Below are positions 1 through 7,003 of a stretch of DNA of 13,676 nucleotides, piece by piece. Origin of the DNA: Flavobacterium psychrophilum. Lineage in GTDB: Bacteria; Bacteroidota; Bacteroidia; Flavobacteriales; Flavobacteriaceae. Where the stretch lies: positions 1 to 13,676 of the forward strand of contig CAMCTL010000088.1 in the NCBI GenBank assembly GCA_945878515.1. Direction: 5' to 3'. A program made the translations under genes and the position numbers. Position 1 is the first letter of the stretch. Each line of letters begins with the position of its first letter. The notes beneath the pieces are model-generated. The model was not told the origin of the DNA and searched no databases. It saw nothing but the letters and a program-made list of their open reading frames with translations.

Positions 1-328
1 CACGACAACGTTCGGCTAAAGTTCCTTGCGGAATAAGTTCTACTTCGAGTTCGCCGGTAAGCATTTGGCGTTCGAATTCGGCATTTTCGCCCACATAAGA
101 AGAAATCATTTTTTTGATTTGGTGTTTTTGCAATAGCAGTCCCAATCCAAAATCATCCACGCCGGCATTGTTGGAAATACAAGTCAGATTGTTGGTTTCT
201 TTTTTGACGAGTTCGGCAATGGAGTTTTCGGGAATGCCACACAATCCGAAACCGCCCAGCATTAGGGTCATTCCGTTTTCGATTCCTTGGAGTGCTTCTT
301 GAACGTTGCTTACCTTTTTGTTGATCAT
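1..328 (-). CDS. scoA: Succinyl-CoA:3-ketoacid CoA-transferase subunit A, N-terminal part (cut by window edge)
   Basis: The reverse strand from the ATG at 328 reads without a stop to the window edge, giving 109 codons. The start is [19 protein letters not shown], followed by [14 protein letters not shown], the characteristic N-terminal glycine-rich CoA-transferase segment of the ScoA/AtoD/PcaI alpha-subunit family. It continues with [12 protein letters not shown] and ENAEFERQ, also typical of this subunit. The family moves CoA from succinyl-CoA to acetoacetate (or another 3-oxoacid) in the cytoplasm, working with a beta subunit (ScoB) that carries the catalytic glutamate. ScoB would be expected just beyond the left edge. 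The full subunit is usually about 230 residues, so roughly half is present. The start is the first Met in frame, preceded by an A/T-rich leader without Shine-Dalgarno. The family call is firm; the exact acceptor acid cannot be decided from this fragment. Confidence 0.9.
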   Translation of the reverse strand, partial: MINKKVSNVQEALQGIENGMTLMLGGFGLCGIPENSIAELVKKETNNLTCISNNAGVDDFGLGLLLQKHQIKKMISSYVGENAEFERQMLTGELEVELIPQGTLAERCR

Positions 329-476
329 AATTATAAAATGATTTTTTAAACCATTAAAATTAAGTTTTCAAAGTAGTGAGGTTTCAGGATTGGTTATTTT
401 AAACAAATGCCCTAATGTCATTACGTTAAACCTTTTTACCGTCAATTCGAGTGATTTTTAATAGTAATGCTGTAGC

Positions 477-530
477 TTTACTGTTAAAAATTGTATCGAG
501 AAGCCTATTAACAGTAAAATTCTCGATACA
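477..530. repeat. Two interlocked 11-bp inverted repeats (A-B-A'-B'); possible terminator with competing hairpin
   Basis: Four perfect arms are visible: A TTTACTGTTAA at 477-487, B TGTATCGAGAA at 492-502, A' TTAACAGTAAA at 508-518 and B' TTCTCGATACA at 520-530. A pairs with A' and B pairs with B', but the pairings interleave, so both hairpins cannot form together unless as a pseudoknot; the one-base gap at 519 makes a pseudoknot sterically unlikely. On the minus strand the B hairpin is followed by ATTTTTAA, so it could end transcripts from the PBP1A operon, about 170 nt past its stop. On the plus strand it is followed by TTTTATT. Pairing of A with A' would break the B hairpin. The arms are certain; the terminator or switch role is inferred. 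Confidence 0.7.
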
Positions 531-607
531 TTTTATTAAAAAAAGCTGTCGCATTTTTTAATAAAACACTCAAATAGACGAAGACGAATCTTTAACTTAA
601 CGAAATT

Positions 608-690
608 GCCCTAGCCCTGATAGCAGTGTAAATCCTTATGTGCCGGTGTTCGGCACATAAGATTGAAACGGATAGCAGGAATAGCTCCAA
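608..690 (+). ncRNA. Flavo-1-like structured intergenic RNA motif
   Basis: The plus strand shows CTAGCCCTGATAGCAG at 611-626 and GGATAGCAGGAATAGCTCC at 670-688, flanking a strong hairpin: CTTATGTGCCG (635-645), loop GTGTT, CGGCACATAAG (651-661). CCTG (616-619) can pair with CAGG (676-679) and CTA with TAG outside it, closing a long rod with an internal loop. From memory this pattern of flanks around a variable hairpin matches the Flavo-1 motif described from Flavobacteria, whose function is unknown. The strand is uncertain because the element is nearly self-complementary; on the plus strand it is convergent with PBP1A, on the minus strand it would sit in the 3' region of that operon. A covariance-model search would settle family and strand. 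Confidence 0.6.
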
Positions 691-701
691 ATAAAAAAAA
701 A

Positions 702-3014
702 CTACAACCCAAATTCCTCGGTTTGTTGTTCTACTGCTGTGGTGTCTTTTACAACAGCACGTCTGGTGTAGCAATCTACTTTTATTGAAAGATTGGCTGG
801 TCTGTCGAAATCTTCTTTGGAGACTTTGAGTGTTTCATCTTCATAGCATTTTTTCATAAAATAAGCCCAAACCGGTAAAGCAGCAGTTGCTCCTTGACCG
901 TAAGTTAAACTTTTGAAACGTGCTGAACGGTCTTCGCAACCGACCCAAACTCCAGTTACAAGATTTGGAACCATTCCCATAAACCAACCGTCGGATTGAT
1001 TTTGTGTGGTTCCGGTTTTTCCAGCAATGGGGTTGGTAAACATGTACGGATATCCAGTCCAACGATTGTCGCCAGCGCCTCCGCCTTCTGTTCGCAAACG
1101 AGCACCTGAACCACTTTCGGTAACACCTTCGAGTAATTTGATGACGGCAAAAGCAATATCTTTATTCAACACATCGTGAGATTCGGGAATGGGTTCGTAG
1201 ATGACTACGCCACTTTTGTCTTCGATGCGGCTAATGAATTGTGGTTTTACATAAACACCTTGATTGGCAAAAGTTCCGTAGGCAGCAACCATATCTTGTA
1301 CCGTAATATCCACAGCGCCAAGAGCGATTGAAGGTTGAGCGGGAATTTCGGAGTTGACGCCCAATTTATGAGTTAATTCGATAACGGCTTCTGGACCTGT
1401 TTTATCGATTAATTTTGCCGAAACAGTGTTGATAGAATTGGCCAATCCTTGTTTCAAACTGACCATTCCGCGGTATCTGTTGTCGGAATTTCTCGGTTCC
1501 CAATCTTCGGTCACGTGATGGCGGCCTTTTCGAATCATAAATGGTCCGTCAAGAATGGTATCGCAAGGCGACATGCCTAATTGTTCGATAGCGGTTGCAT
1601 ATACAAACGGTTTGAATGTAGATCCTACCTGTCTCGCACCTTGACCAACGTGATCGTATTGGAAATATTTGTAATTGATGCCACCAACCCAAGCTTTTAT
1701 GTTGCCAGTTTGTGGTTCCATAGCCATTAAACCAGATTGTAGAAAATGTTTGTAATATCTTATGGAATCCAAAGGAGTCATTATAGTATCTCTTTCGCCT
1801 TTCCAAGTAAAAACTTTCATTTTGGTTTTTGTGCTGAAAGAAGCTATAATTTCTTCTTCGCTTTTGTCAAGCTCTGTCATTACTGTCCAGCGGTAGGAAG
1901 CTTTCATTGCTTGCTTCATCAAACGATCCGTTTCGGCTTGCGAAATATTAACAAAAGGAGCGTTTTTATTGGTTTTTGCTTCAATAAAAAATTGTTCTTG
2001 CAGGTTTGCCATGTGCTTCTCGACAGCTTCTTCCGCGTACAATTGCATTCTTGAATCAATAGTGGTATAAATTTTTAAACCATCTTTATAGATATTATAA
2101 TCATGTCCATCTGGTTTTTTGTTTTCTTCTACCCATTTTTTTAAATAATCTCGCAAATATTCTCTAAAGTAGGTTGCTGTTCCTTCTCGGTGACTTTCGA
2201 GTTTGAATTTAAGCGTAATCGGTAAAGCTTGAAGCTTTTCTTTTTGTCCTTCGGTGATAATGTCGGCTTTTTCCATTTGCGAAAGGACAACATTTCGACG
2301 GTTTTTAACGCCTTGAGGATTTTTAACCGGATTGTATAAACCTGAATTTTTAAACATTCCTACCAAAATTGCTGATTCGTCAATGGTTAAATCTTTTGGA
2401 ATTTTTGAAAAATAAGTCTGTGCCGCTGAACTCACTCCTACTGAATAATTCCCAAAGTCATAGACATTGCAATACATTGCGATGATTTCGTTTTTAGTAT
2501 ATTGTCTTTCAAGTCTGATGGCAATAATCCATTCCTTTATTTTTTGGACGATTCTAAAAGGCAGGAATTTTGAACCCTCGCCGTGGAATAATTGTTTGGC
2601 CAATTGTTGGGTCAAAGTACTTGCACCGCCGCTTGTGCCTAAGCTGAAAATAGCTCTTAAAGTTCCTCTGCCGTCAATACCAGAATGTTCGTAAAAACGA
2701 ACGTCTTCGGTAGCTACCAAGGCTTGAACAAGATTTTTGGGCAAGTCAGAATATTTTAATTGCGATCTGTTTTTTTCGAAATATTTACCTAAAACAACAC
2801 CATCTGACGAGATAATTTCGGTGGCTAAATTAGAATCTGGATTTTCTAAATCTTCGAATGAAGGCATCGAACCAAAAAGTCCCCAAGAAGCAAATAAGAA
2901 AAATAGTAATATTCCGCCAAGTCCGTAAAAGAAAATTTTCCAGAATTTCTTTTTGTAATAGTTAATGTCTTTTTCGGTGTTTTTTGTCTGAATATTGTTT
3001 TTTTGACTAGCCAT
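702..3014 (-). CDS. mrcA: Class A penicillin-binding protein 1A (transglycosylase/transpeptidase)
   Basis: This 770-residue bifunctional enzyme polymerises lipid II into glycan strands and crosslinks the peptides on the outer face of the inner membrane. A short basic cytoplasmic tail is followed by one membrane segment (about residues 28-48). The GT51 transglycosylase domain (about 75-250) has EDVRFYEHSG with catalytic Glu103, GASTLTQQLAKQLF (130-143), and KIKEW with Glu161 as the likely second catalytic residue. The transpeptidase domain (about 425-725) has the nucleophile motif STFK (Ser465), SIN (527-529) and KTGTT (666-670). All active-site motifs are intact and the length is normal for Bacteroidota PBP1A. 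The ATG start lies 10 bp after the gldH stop, so it is probably the last gene of a ricT-gldH-PBP operon. The symbol follows the usual annotation of PBP1A; orthology to E. coli mrcA specifically is not proven. Confidence 0.95.
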   Translation of the reverse strand: MASQKNNIQTKNTEKDINYYKKKFWKIFFYGLGGILLFFLFASWGLFGSMPSFEDLENPDSNLATEIISSDGVVLGKYFEKNRSQLKYSDLPKNLVQALVATEDVRFYEHSGIDGRGTLRAIFSLGTSGGASTLTQQLAKQLFHGEGSKFLPFRIVQKIKEWIIAIRLERQYTKNEIIAMYCNVYDFGNYSVGVSSAAQTYFSKIPKDLTIDESAILVGMFKNSGLYNPVKNPQGVKNRRNVVLSQMEKADIITEGQKEKLQALPITLKFKLESHREGTATYFREYLRDYLKKWVEENKKPDGHDYNIYKDGLKIYTTIDSRMQLYAEEAVEKHMANLQEQFFIEAKTNKNAPFVNISQAETDRLMKQAMKASYRWTVMTELDKSEEEIIASFSTKTKMKVFTWKGERDTIMTPLDSIRYYKHFLQSGLMAMEPQTGNIKAWVGGINYKYFQYDHVGQGARQVGSTFKPFVYATAIEQLGMSPCDTILDGPFMIRKGRHHVTEDWEPRNSDNRYRGMVSLKQGLANSINTVSAKLIDKTGPEAVIELTHKLGVNSEIPAQPSIALGAVDITVQDMVAAYGTFANQGVYVKPQFISRIEDKSGVVIYEPIPESHDVLNKDIAFAVIKLLEGVTESGSGARLRTEGGGAGDNRWTGYPYMFTNPIAGKTGTTQNQSDGWFMGMVPNLVTGVWVGCEDRSARFKSLTYGQGATAALPVWAYFMKKCYEDETLKVSKEDFDRPANLSIKVDCYTRRAVVKDTTAVEQQTEEFGL

Positions 3015-3024
3015 AATTACTTTA

Positions 3025-3504
3025 TTAATCTATTTTTTCAATTCTAAAACCAACTTCCGTAATTCCCTCTAAAGCGGTTACTCCAAGAACCTTTCCGTTT
3101 TCTCTAACCGCTTGTTTAATGTGTACTTTGTATTTCTTTCTAAACCGTACTTTTTCTTTATAAAAGAGTTTGTTTTCTTTTATGTCCGAAAATCCTTCTC
3201 CCATTAGTGAGCCATCTGGATTTGCCATTTGATATTCAAGCGTATCTACTTTTGTAAAACCATTTGGCATTTCTATACCTACAATCAAAAAGAGATTATT
3301 GAATGGGTAATCATTATTGTCTCTCAAAGTTACAAAAAGATTGTATCGTTTTGTCGAATCTAATTCAGGTAAATCGAAGCTTACAATACTATCTTTATGC
3401 CAAGCAGTTCCAACGGATTTGTATTCGTCGAAAACTCTTTTTTTGTCACATGAAAAAAAGAGAATTGCAACTATAACTAGCACTGCACTATTCCTTATTC
3501 TCAT
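3025..3504 (-). CDS. gldH: Gliding motility lipoprotein GldH
   Basis: This 159-residue protein begins with a lipoprotein signal peptide, a hydrophobic stretch ending FFSC with the lipidated Cys19. The rest matches what I recall of the GldH family: an FDEYKSV start after the anchor, a VTLRDNNDYPFNNLFL segment, then PDGSLMGEGFSDIKENKLFYK. GldH is needed for gliding in Flavobacterium johnsoniae, where gldH mutants are non-motile; its molecular role is not known. The length is normal. The ATG at 3504 sits inside the 3' end of ricT in another frame, preceded by CTAAAA, so translation is probably coupled to ricT. PBP1A follows after 10 bp. No frameshift or missing part is seen. Confidence 0.9.
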   Translation of the reverse strand: MRIRNSAVLVIVAILFFSCDKKRVFDEYKSVGTAWHKDSIVSFDLPELDSTKRYNLFVTLRDNNDYPFNNLFLIVGIEMPNGFTKVDTLEYQMANPDGSLMGEGFSDIKENKLFYKEKVRFRKKYKVHIKQAVRENGKVLGVTALEGITEVGFRIEKID

Positions 3505-4828
3505 TTTTAGTAATAATTATAGGTTTTCTGGCTATTACAGGTTTGTTGTCGGTAGCAACATTAGTTTTGGCATTGTTATTTGGCTTGTTCCGATTATTGT
3601 TTGATTTGTTATTATTGCTTTTATTGATATTGCCATTGATATTGCCATTGATATTGCCATTGCTATTTCCATTGCTATTTGCAACAATCAAATTCTCGCC
3701 ACCGTTACGTTTTTTATTTGACTTTTTCTTTTTCTTAGGTTGGTCAAAACGGGTTAAACTTTCCTGACCCATTGCGTTATTAAAGTGTTTTTCTGGCTCT
3801 TGAACAATAACTATTGCAAAGTCTTCAAGCGAAGCTACTTTGTTTTTTAGTTTGTTTTCGGCAACAATTTCTCTAACTTGTTCTATTTTTAAAACGTGCC
3901 AATTGGCAAAATCGTTCGTATAGGCAAACCACATCAACCCTTTGAAAATATCTTGCTTTTGACAAATAGCATCGCCTTTTTCGGTTACTAATTTGGTGTC
4001 GAAATCTGGAAAACCTTTTAGGGCATCCATATACGTATCAAGTTCATAATTCAAACAACATTTTAATTTACCGCATTGTCCAGCTAGTTTTTGTGGGTTC
4101 AAAGACAACTGTTGGTAACGTGCTGCTGAGGTATTTACACTTCTGAAATCCGTTAGCCAAGTAGAACAACACAATTCTCTACCGCAAGATCCAATGCCGC
4201 CTAAACGAGCCGCTTCTTGACGCAATCCTACTTGTTTCATCTCGACTCTAGTGCTGAATTCTTTTGCAAAGTCTTTGATCAAAAGTCTAAAATCGACTCT
4301 GTCATTGGCCGTGTAATAAAATGTTGCTTTTGAACCATCGCCTTGAAATTCGATGTCAGAAATTTTCATTTCTAGTTTTTGCGAAATGGCTAATTCACGA
4401 GCGCGAACCTTCATAGGTTCTTCTTTATCTCTAGCAGTTGACCAAATATCGATGTCTCTTTGAGATGCTTTGCGGTACACTTTAGCAACATCAGCACTGG
4501 TATGATTGACTCCTTTTTTCTTCATTTGGATTCGCACCAATTCGCCGGTCAACGTAACAATTCCTATATCATGCCCTGGCGAAGCTTCAGTAGCGACAAT
4601 ATCTCCAATGCTTAAAGTCAGTTTTTCGGTGTTGCGATAGAATTCTTTTCTGCCGTTTTTGAAACGGACTTCTACACAATCAAAAGGTGTTTCTCCATTG
4701 GGTAAACTCATATTCGAAAGCCAATCGAAAACCGTTAATTTGTTGCAGCTATCGGTGCCGCAAGTTCCATTATTCTTGCAACCCTTTGGCGCACCGCCAT
4801 CAGAAGTTGAACAACTTGTACATGCCAT
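3488..4828 (-). CDS. ricT: PSP1-domain regulatory iron-sulfur protein RicT, with Cys-rich head and Asn-rich tail
   Basis: This 446-residue protein carries the PSP1/RicT (YaaT) core at about residues 45-330. The hallmark is VEMKQVGLRQEAARLGG followed by IGSCGRELCCSTW (Cys215, 220, 221), then LSLNPQKLAGQCGKLKCCL (Cys252, 257, 258). In Bacillus, RicT with RicA and RicF forms an iron-sulfur complex that steers RNase Y and development; whether Bacteroidota RicT does the same is unknown. Two additions stand out. Residues 1-30 hold five cysteines (3, 6, 17, 23, 28), a possible extra metal site. Residues 363-446 are a basic, Asn-rich, low-complexity tail encoded partly by a 12-bp tandem repeat. The stop overlaps the gldH start by 17 bp. 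The leader contains a 7-bp periodic sequence at 4892-4919. Confidence 0.88.
   Translation of the reverse strand: MACTSCSTSDGGAPKGCKNNGTCGTDSCNKLTVFDWLSNMSLPNGETPFDCVEVRFKNGRKEFYRNTEKLTLSIGDIVATEASPGHDIGIVTLTGELVRIQMKKKGVNHTSADVAKVYRKASQRDIDIWSTARDKEEPMKVRARELAISQKLEMKISDIEFQGDGSKATFYYTANDRVDFRLLIKDFAKEFSTRVEMKQVGLRQEAARLGGIGSCGRELCCSTWLTDFRSVNTSAARYQQLSLNPQKLAGQCGKLKCCLNYELDTYMDALKGFPDFDTKLVTEKGDAICQKQDIFKGLMWFAYTNDFANWHVLKIEQVREIVAENKLKNKVASLEDFAIVIVQEPEKHFNNAMGQESLTRFDQPKKKKKSNKKRNGGENLIVANSNGNSNGNINGNINGNINKSNNNKSNNNRNKPNNNAKTNVATDNKPVIARKPIIITKNENKE
3623..3682. repeat. 12-bp tandem repeat in ricT, five units
   Basis: Three exact copies of ATTGATATTGCC (3623-3634, 3635-3646, 3647-3658) are followed by two variant units, ATTGCTATTTCC and ATTGCTATTTGC. 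In the ricT frame each unit encodes the tetrapeptide GN(I/S)N. Because 12 is a multiple of 3, gain or loss of units changes the tail length without a frameshift. Copy number probably differs between strains. Confidence 0.9.
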
Positions 4829-4891
4829 AATTTTATATGTAGTATTGCGATAGACGCAACTTAAGTTCGTAAATGTTTAATCCGTAAAGAT

Positions 4892-4919
4892 AGTAAAGAT
4901 TTTAGATTTGGGATTTTTC
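4892..4919. repeat. 7-bp periodic repeat upstream of ricT
   Basis: The plus strand reads AGTAAAG ATTTTAG ATTTGGG ATTTTTC, four degenerate heptads in exact 7-bp phase, starting 64 bp upstream of the ricT start codon. The ATTTTAG unit is the same as in the leader of the bacilliredoxin gene (7418-7459). A TATCTTTA sequence (minus strand, 4885-4892), one base off the TAnnTTTG promoter -7 element, abuts it. Function is not known. Confidence 0.5.
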
Positions 4920-4974
4920 AAGTGACTTATTTAGCATTAAAACGTGAAATATTACCCTTTTATTATTTTAAAAT

Positions 4975-6330
4975 TCATCCTAAAATTTTATATAATTTAT
5001 CCGACAATCGGATTCTGAATGGCACTTTGAAAGTACAAGTGTCTCCTGCAAAAGCTTTTAAAGCTCTAATTTCATTGACAAACATTTCTTCCAAGACGAA
5101 TTGTTCCGCTCCTGTTGTATTGCCTTTTATTAGAATTGTATCGCCAATATTTATTTCGCCTTGTTCAATAGCAAACTCTGCAATATTTACTTTTGGATAA
5201 AAATGAGTTCCTTTTCCAATGTATGTTTTGGAGATTTTTGGCTCTTTTTTAACTGCTACTTTCGATACATCGGCAACAAAAAAGTCATGGCTTTCGACTT
5301 TATTTTTGAAAGTTAAAACTTCAGATTTTCCTTTTTTGAAAATTTTGTTTCCGTTTTTAACTCCGCTGCGAATTACTTTTTGTTGTTCTTCGGGCAGATG
5401 AATGACCTCGACGCATTCTTGAGAACAACAACCTTCCATTGCAGATTTACATTCTTCACATTGGATAAAAAGCAAATGACAGCCTTCGTTCAGACAATTG
5501 GTATGAACATCGCAAGGTTTTCCGCATTGATGGCATTGCGAAACAACATCGTCTGTGATTCTTTCGCCTAATCGGTGATCAAATACAAAGTTTTTCCCAA
5601 TGAATTTACTTTCCAACCCTTCGGCTTTGACTTGTCGCGTGTATTCAATAATTCCACCTTCTAGTTGATAGACGTTTTCGAAACCTTTGTGTTTGAAATA
5701 GGCGCTGGCTTTTTCGCATCGAATGCCTCCTGTGCAATACATCAAAAGGTTTTTGTCTTGTTTGTGTTCCGAAAGTTGGTTTTCGATAATGGGTAAAGAT
5801 TCTCTAAAAGTGTCCACGTCGGGTTTTATGGCATTGGTAAAATGACCAATTTCGCTTTCGTAATGGTTGCGCATATCAACCACAATAGTATTTGGATCTT
5901 CGAGTAATTTGTTAAATTCCTTGGCTTTAAGATGAATTCCAATGTTGGTCACGTCGAAAGTTTCGTCTTTCAGTCCATCTGCAACAATTTTGTCACGGAC
6001 TTTTATGGTAAGTTTTAAAAAAGAATAATCATCTTGTTCTACGGCGATATTCAGCCGAATATCTTTCATGAAATCGTACTTTTCGATTGTGTCTTTGAAA
6101 GCATAGAAATTATCTGCTGGAAGCGATAACTGTGCGTTAATTCCTTCATTGGCAACATAAATTCGGCCTAAAACATCAAGAGGATTCCAAGCAAGAAATA
6201 ATTTATTCCTGAATTGGGTTGGATTTTGTAAATGCGCATAAGCGTAGAAAGACAATGTGAGTCGCTGTTTTCCGGCGTCATCAATCATTATGGCTCGCTC
6301 CTCTGCGCTTAAAGTGTTGTACAGTTGCAT
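4975..6330 (-). CDS. trhO: Oxygen-dependent tRNA uridine(34) hydroxylase TrhO with extra C-terminal EF-like barrel
   Basis: This 451-residue protein belongs to the TrhO/YceA (UPF0176) family, which makes 5-hydroxyuridine at tRNA position 34 using O2. The N-terminal domain (about 20-125) contains GRIYVANEGINAQLSLP, a family hallmark. The rhodanese domain (about 140-240) has the active loop CTGGIRCEKA with Cys199 and Cys205. Next comes a cysteine-rich segment with ten Cys between 266 and 306, likely metal-binding. E. coli TrhO is about 350 residues; the extra 100 here include residues 369-450, where INIGDTILIKGNTTG and a final SDKLYKIL resemble the elongation-factor-like beta-barrel of small EF-like proteins and U32 peptidase C-termini. 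The gene appears monocistronic, with a -7 promoter match 36 bp upstream and a terminator of the preceding gene further up. The family call is firm; the extra domain is my reading of the sequence. Confidence 0.9.
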   Translation of the reverse strand: MQLYNTLSAEERAIMIDDAGKQRLTLSFYAYAHLQNPTQFRNKLFLAWNPLDVLGRIYVANEGINAQLSLPADNFYAFKDTIEKYDFMKDIRLNIAVEQDDYSFLKLTIKVRDKIVADGLKDETFDVTNIGIHLKAKEFNKLLEDPNTIVVDMRNHYESEIGHFTNAIKPDVDTFRESLPIIENQLSEHKQDKNLLMYCTGGIRCEKASAYFKHKGFENVYQLEGGIIEYTRQVKAEGLESKFIGKNFVFDHRLGERITDDVVSQCHQCGKPCDVHTNCLNEGCHLLFIQCEECKSAMEGCCSQECVEVIHLPEEQQKVIRSGVKNGNKIFKKGKSEVLTFKNKVESHDFFVADVSKVAVKKEPKISKTYIGKGTHFYPKVNIAEFAIEQGEINIGDTILIKGNTTGAEQFVLEEMFVNEIRALKAFAGDTCTFKVPFRIRLSDKLYKILG

Positions 6331-6365
6331 GCTATAAACAGGTTAAGTTGAGAAAAATATTTATG

Positions 6366-6373
6366 CAAAAGTA
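6366..6373 (-). promoter_or_regulatory. Candidate -7 promoter element for trhO
   Basis: The minus strand reads TACTTTTG, an exact match to the Bacteroidota -7 consensus TAnnTTTG, ending 36 bp before the trhO ATG. It lies just downstream of the terminator that closes the preceding gene. A TTTG (minus strand of 6387-6390) is present but only 13 bp away instead of the usual 19-21, so the -33 element is poor. Confidence 0.4.
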
Positions 6374-6421
6374 TAAAAATTAACTGCAAAGTTTGCTATC
6401 AATGCGAAAAGTTAGAAAAAG

Positions 6422-6454
6422 TAAAAATAAAAAACCACGGTTAAACGTGGTTTT
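6422..6454 (-). terminator. Intrinsic terminator after the small Cys-rich protein gene
   Basis: On the minus strand AAAACCACG (6454-6446), a six-base loop, then CGTGGTTTT (6439-6431) form a 9-bp stem, followed directly by TTATTTTTAC. The hairpin starts 24 bp past the stop of the 6478-6864 gene and separates it from trhO. Confidence 0.85.
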
Positions 6455-6477
6455 CGAGCATTTGTAAAATTTAATTT

Positions 6478-6864
6478 TTACGTGATAATGGTGCAAACGC
6501 CATTGACACATTTTACCTCGGTTGGAGGCATTTGATACATACAATCCGATACGGCATTGGTCTGAATGTTATGCAACTCGTCCATTTCATTATAAGTTTT
6601 AACCATTTCTTGTAGTTTTGTCAAGTTGACACTATTAGAAAAAAGCAAATAGGTTCTAGGGCCACCACAAGGTTTTGAACCAAAAGCAATAAAACCACAA
6701 CCTACACTTTCGGAACAATTAAAACTGTTGATGTAGTTTTGAATTTCTTGTTTTTTGGTTTCTAATTGAACTGTTGTTATATTGTCAGATGAGTCAGTTG
6801 TGTCTGTACATTGAAAACTTTGTAGCAGAATAGAAAGTAAGAATAACTTTAAAAACCATTTCAT
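6478..6864 (-). CDS. Small exported cysteine-rich protein, function unknown
   Basis: I do not recognise a named family with confidence. The 128-residue protein starts MKWFLKLFLLSILLQSF, a clear export signal, followed by Cys19 and a Thr/Ser/Asp-rich linker. Cys19 suggests a lipoprotein, but Gln at -1 and Phe at -2 make an unusual lipobox, so it may instead be a soluble periplasmic protein. The mature part has six cysteines (50, 56, 66, 108, 119, 124), enough for three disulfides. The motif GCGFIAFGSKPCGGPRTYL and the ending VKCVNGVCT recall small Bacteroidota secreted proteins with a conserved CGGP core. The gene stands alone, with a terminator after it and the bacilliredoxin terminator before it. 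Confidence 0.75.
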   Translation of the reverse strand: MKWFLKLFLLSILLQSFQCTDTTDSSDNITTVQLETKKQEIQNYINSFNCSESVGCGFIAFGSKPCGGPRTYLLFSNSVNLTKLQEMVKTYNEMDELHNIQTNAVSDCMYQMPPTEVKCVNGVCTIIT

Positions 6865-6900
6865 AACTAATATATTTAGAGTTGTTTGTATGGTGTAAAG

Positions 6901-6972
6901 TTAAAAAAAAATACCGCAAATTTGCAAATTTTATATTTCAAAAACTATGAAATAATTTGCGAACTAGCGGTA
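6901..6972 (-). terminator. Intrinsic terminator after the bacilliredoxin gene
   Basis: On the minus strand a long imperfect hairpin has an outer stem TACCGC/GCGGTA (6972-6967 with 6917-6912) and an inner stem pairing GCAAAT with ATTTGC and TATTTCA with TGAAATA (6960-6948 with 6940-6924). It is followed by about nine T residues (6911-6903). It begins 32 bp past the bacilliredoxin stop. Confidence 0.75.
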
Positions 6973-7003
6973 AAACTAAGTTTTAATCTTTGCAGTTAAT
7001 GTT

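Larger units (their letters stand above)
329..701. other. Intergenic region between PBP1A stop and scoA start
   Basis: This 373-bp gene-free stretch is downstream of the PBP1A gene and upstream of scoA, both on the minus strand. It holds a Flavo-1-like structured element at about 608-690 and a pair of interlocked inverted repeats at 477-530. There is also a short perfect palindrome at 413-423 (TAATG-T-CATTA) that could be an operator or chance. The scoA promoter should lie here, but I found no clear match to the Bacteroidota -7 element TAnnTTTG; the nearest, TACTTTG (minus strand, 369-375), has one spacer base too few. Confidence 0.7.

Noticed and set aside
413..423. Palindrome TAATG-T-CATTA upstream of scoA as an operator
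   Set aside because: An 11-bp A/T-rich palindrome is expected by chance at this composition, and no second copy is present.
3543..3767. Plus-strand frame encoding a Leu/Phe-rich, membrane-like peptide
   Set aside because: It is the antisense shadow of the Asn/Lys-rich tail of ricT; AAT and AAA codons read backwards give Leu, Ile and Phe.
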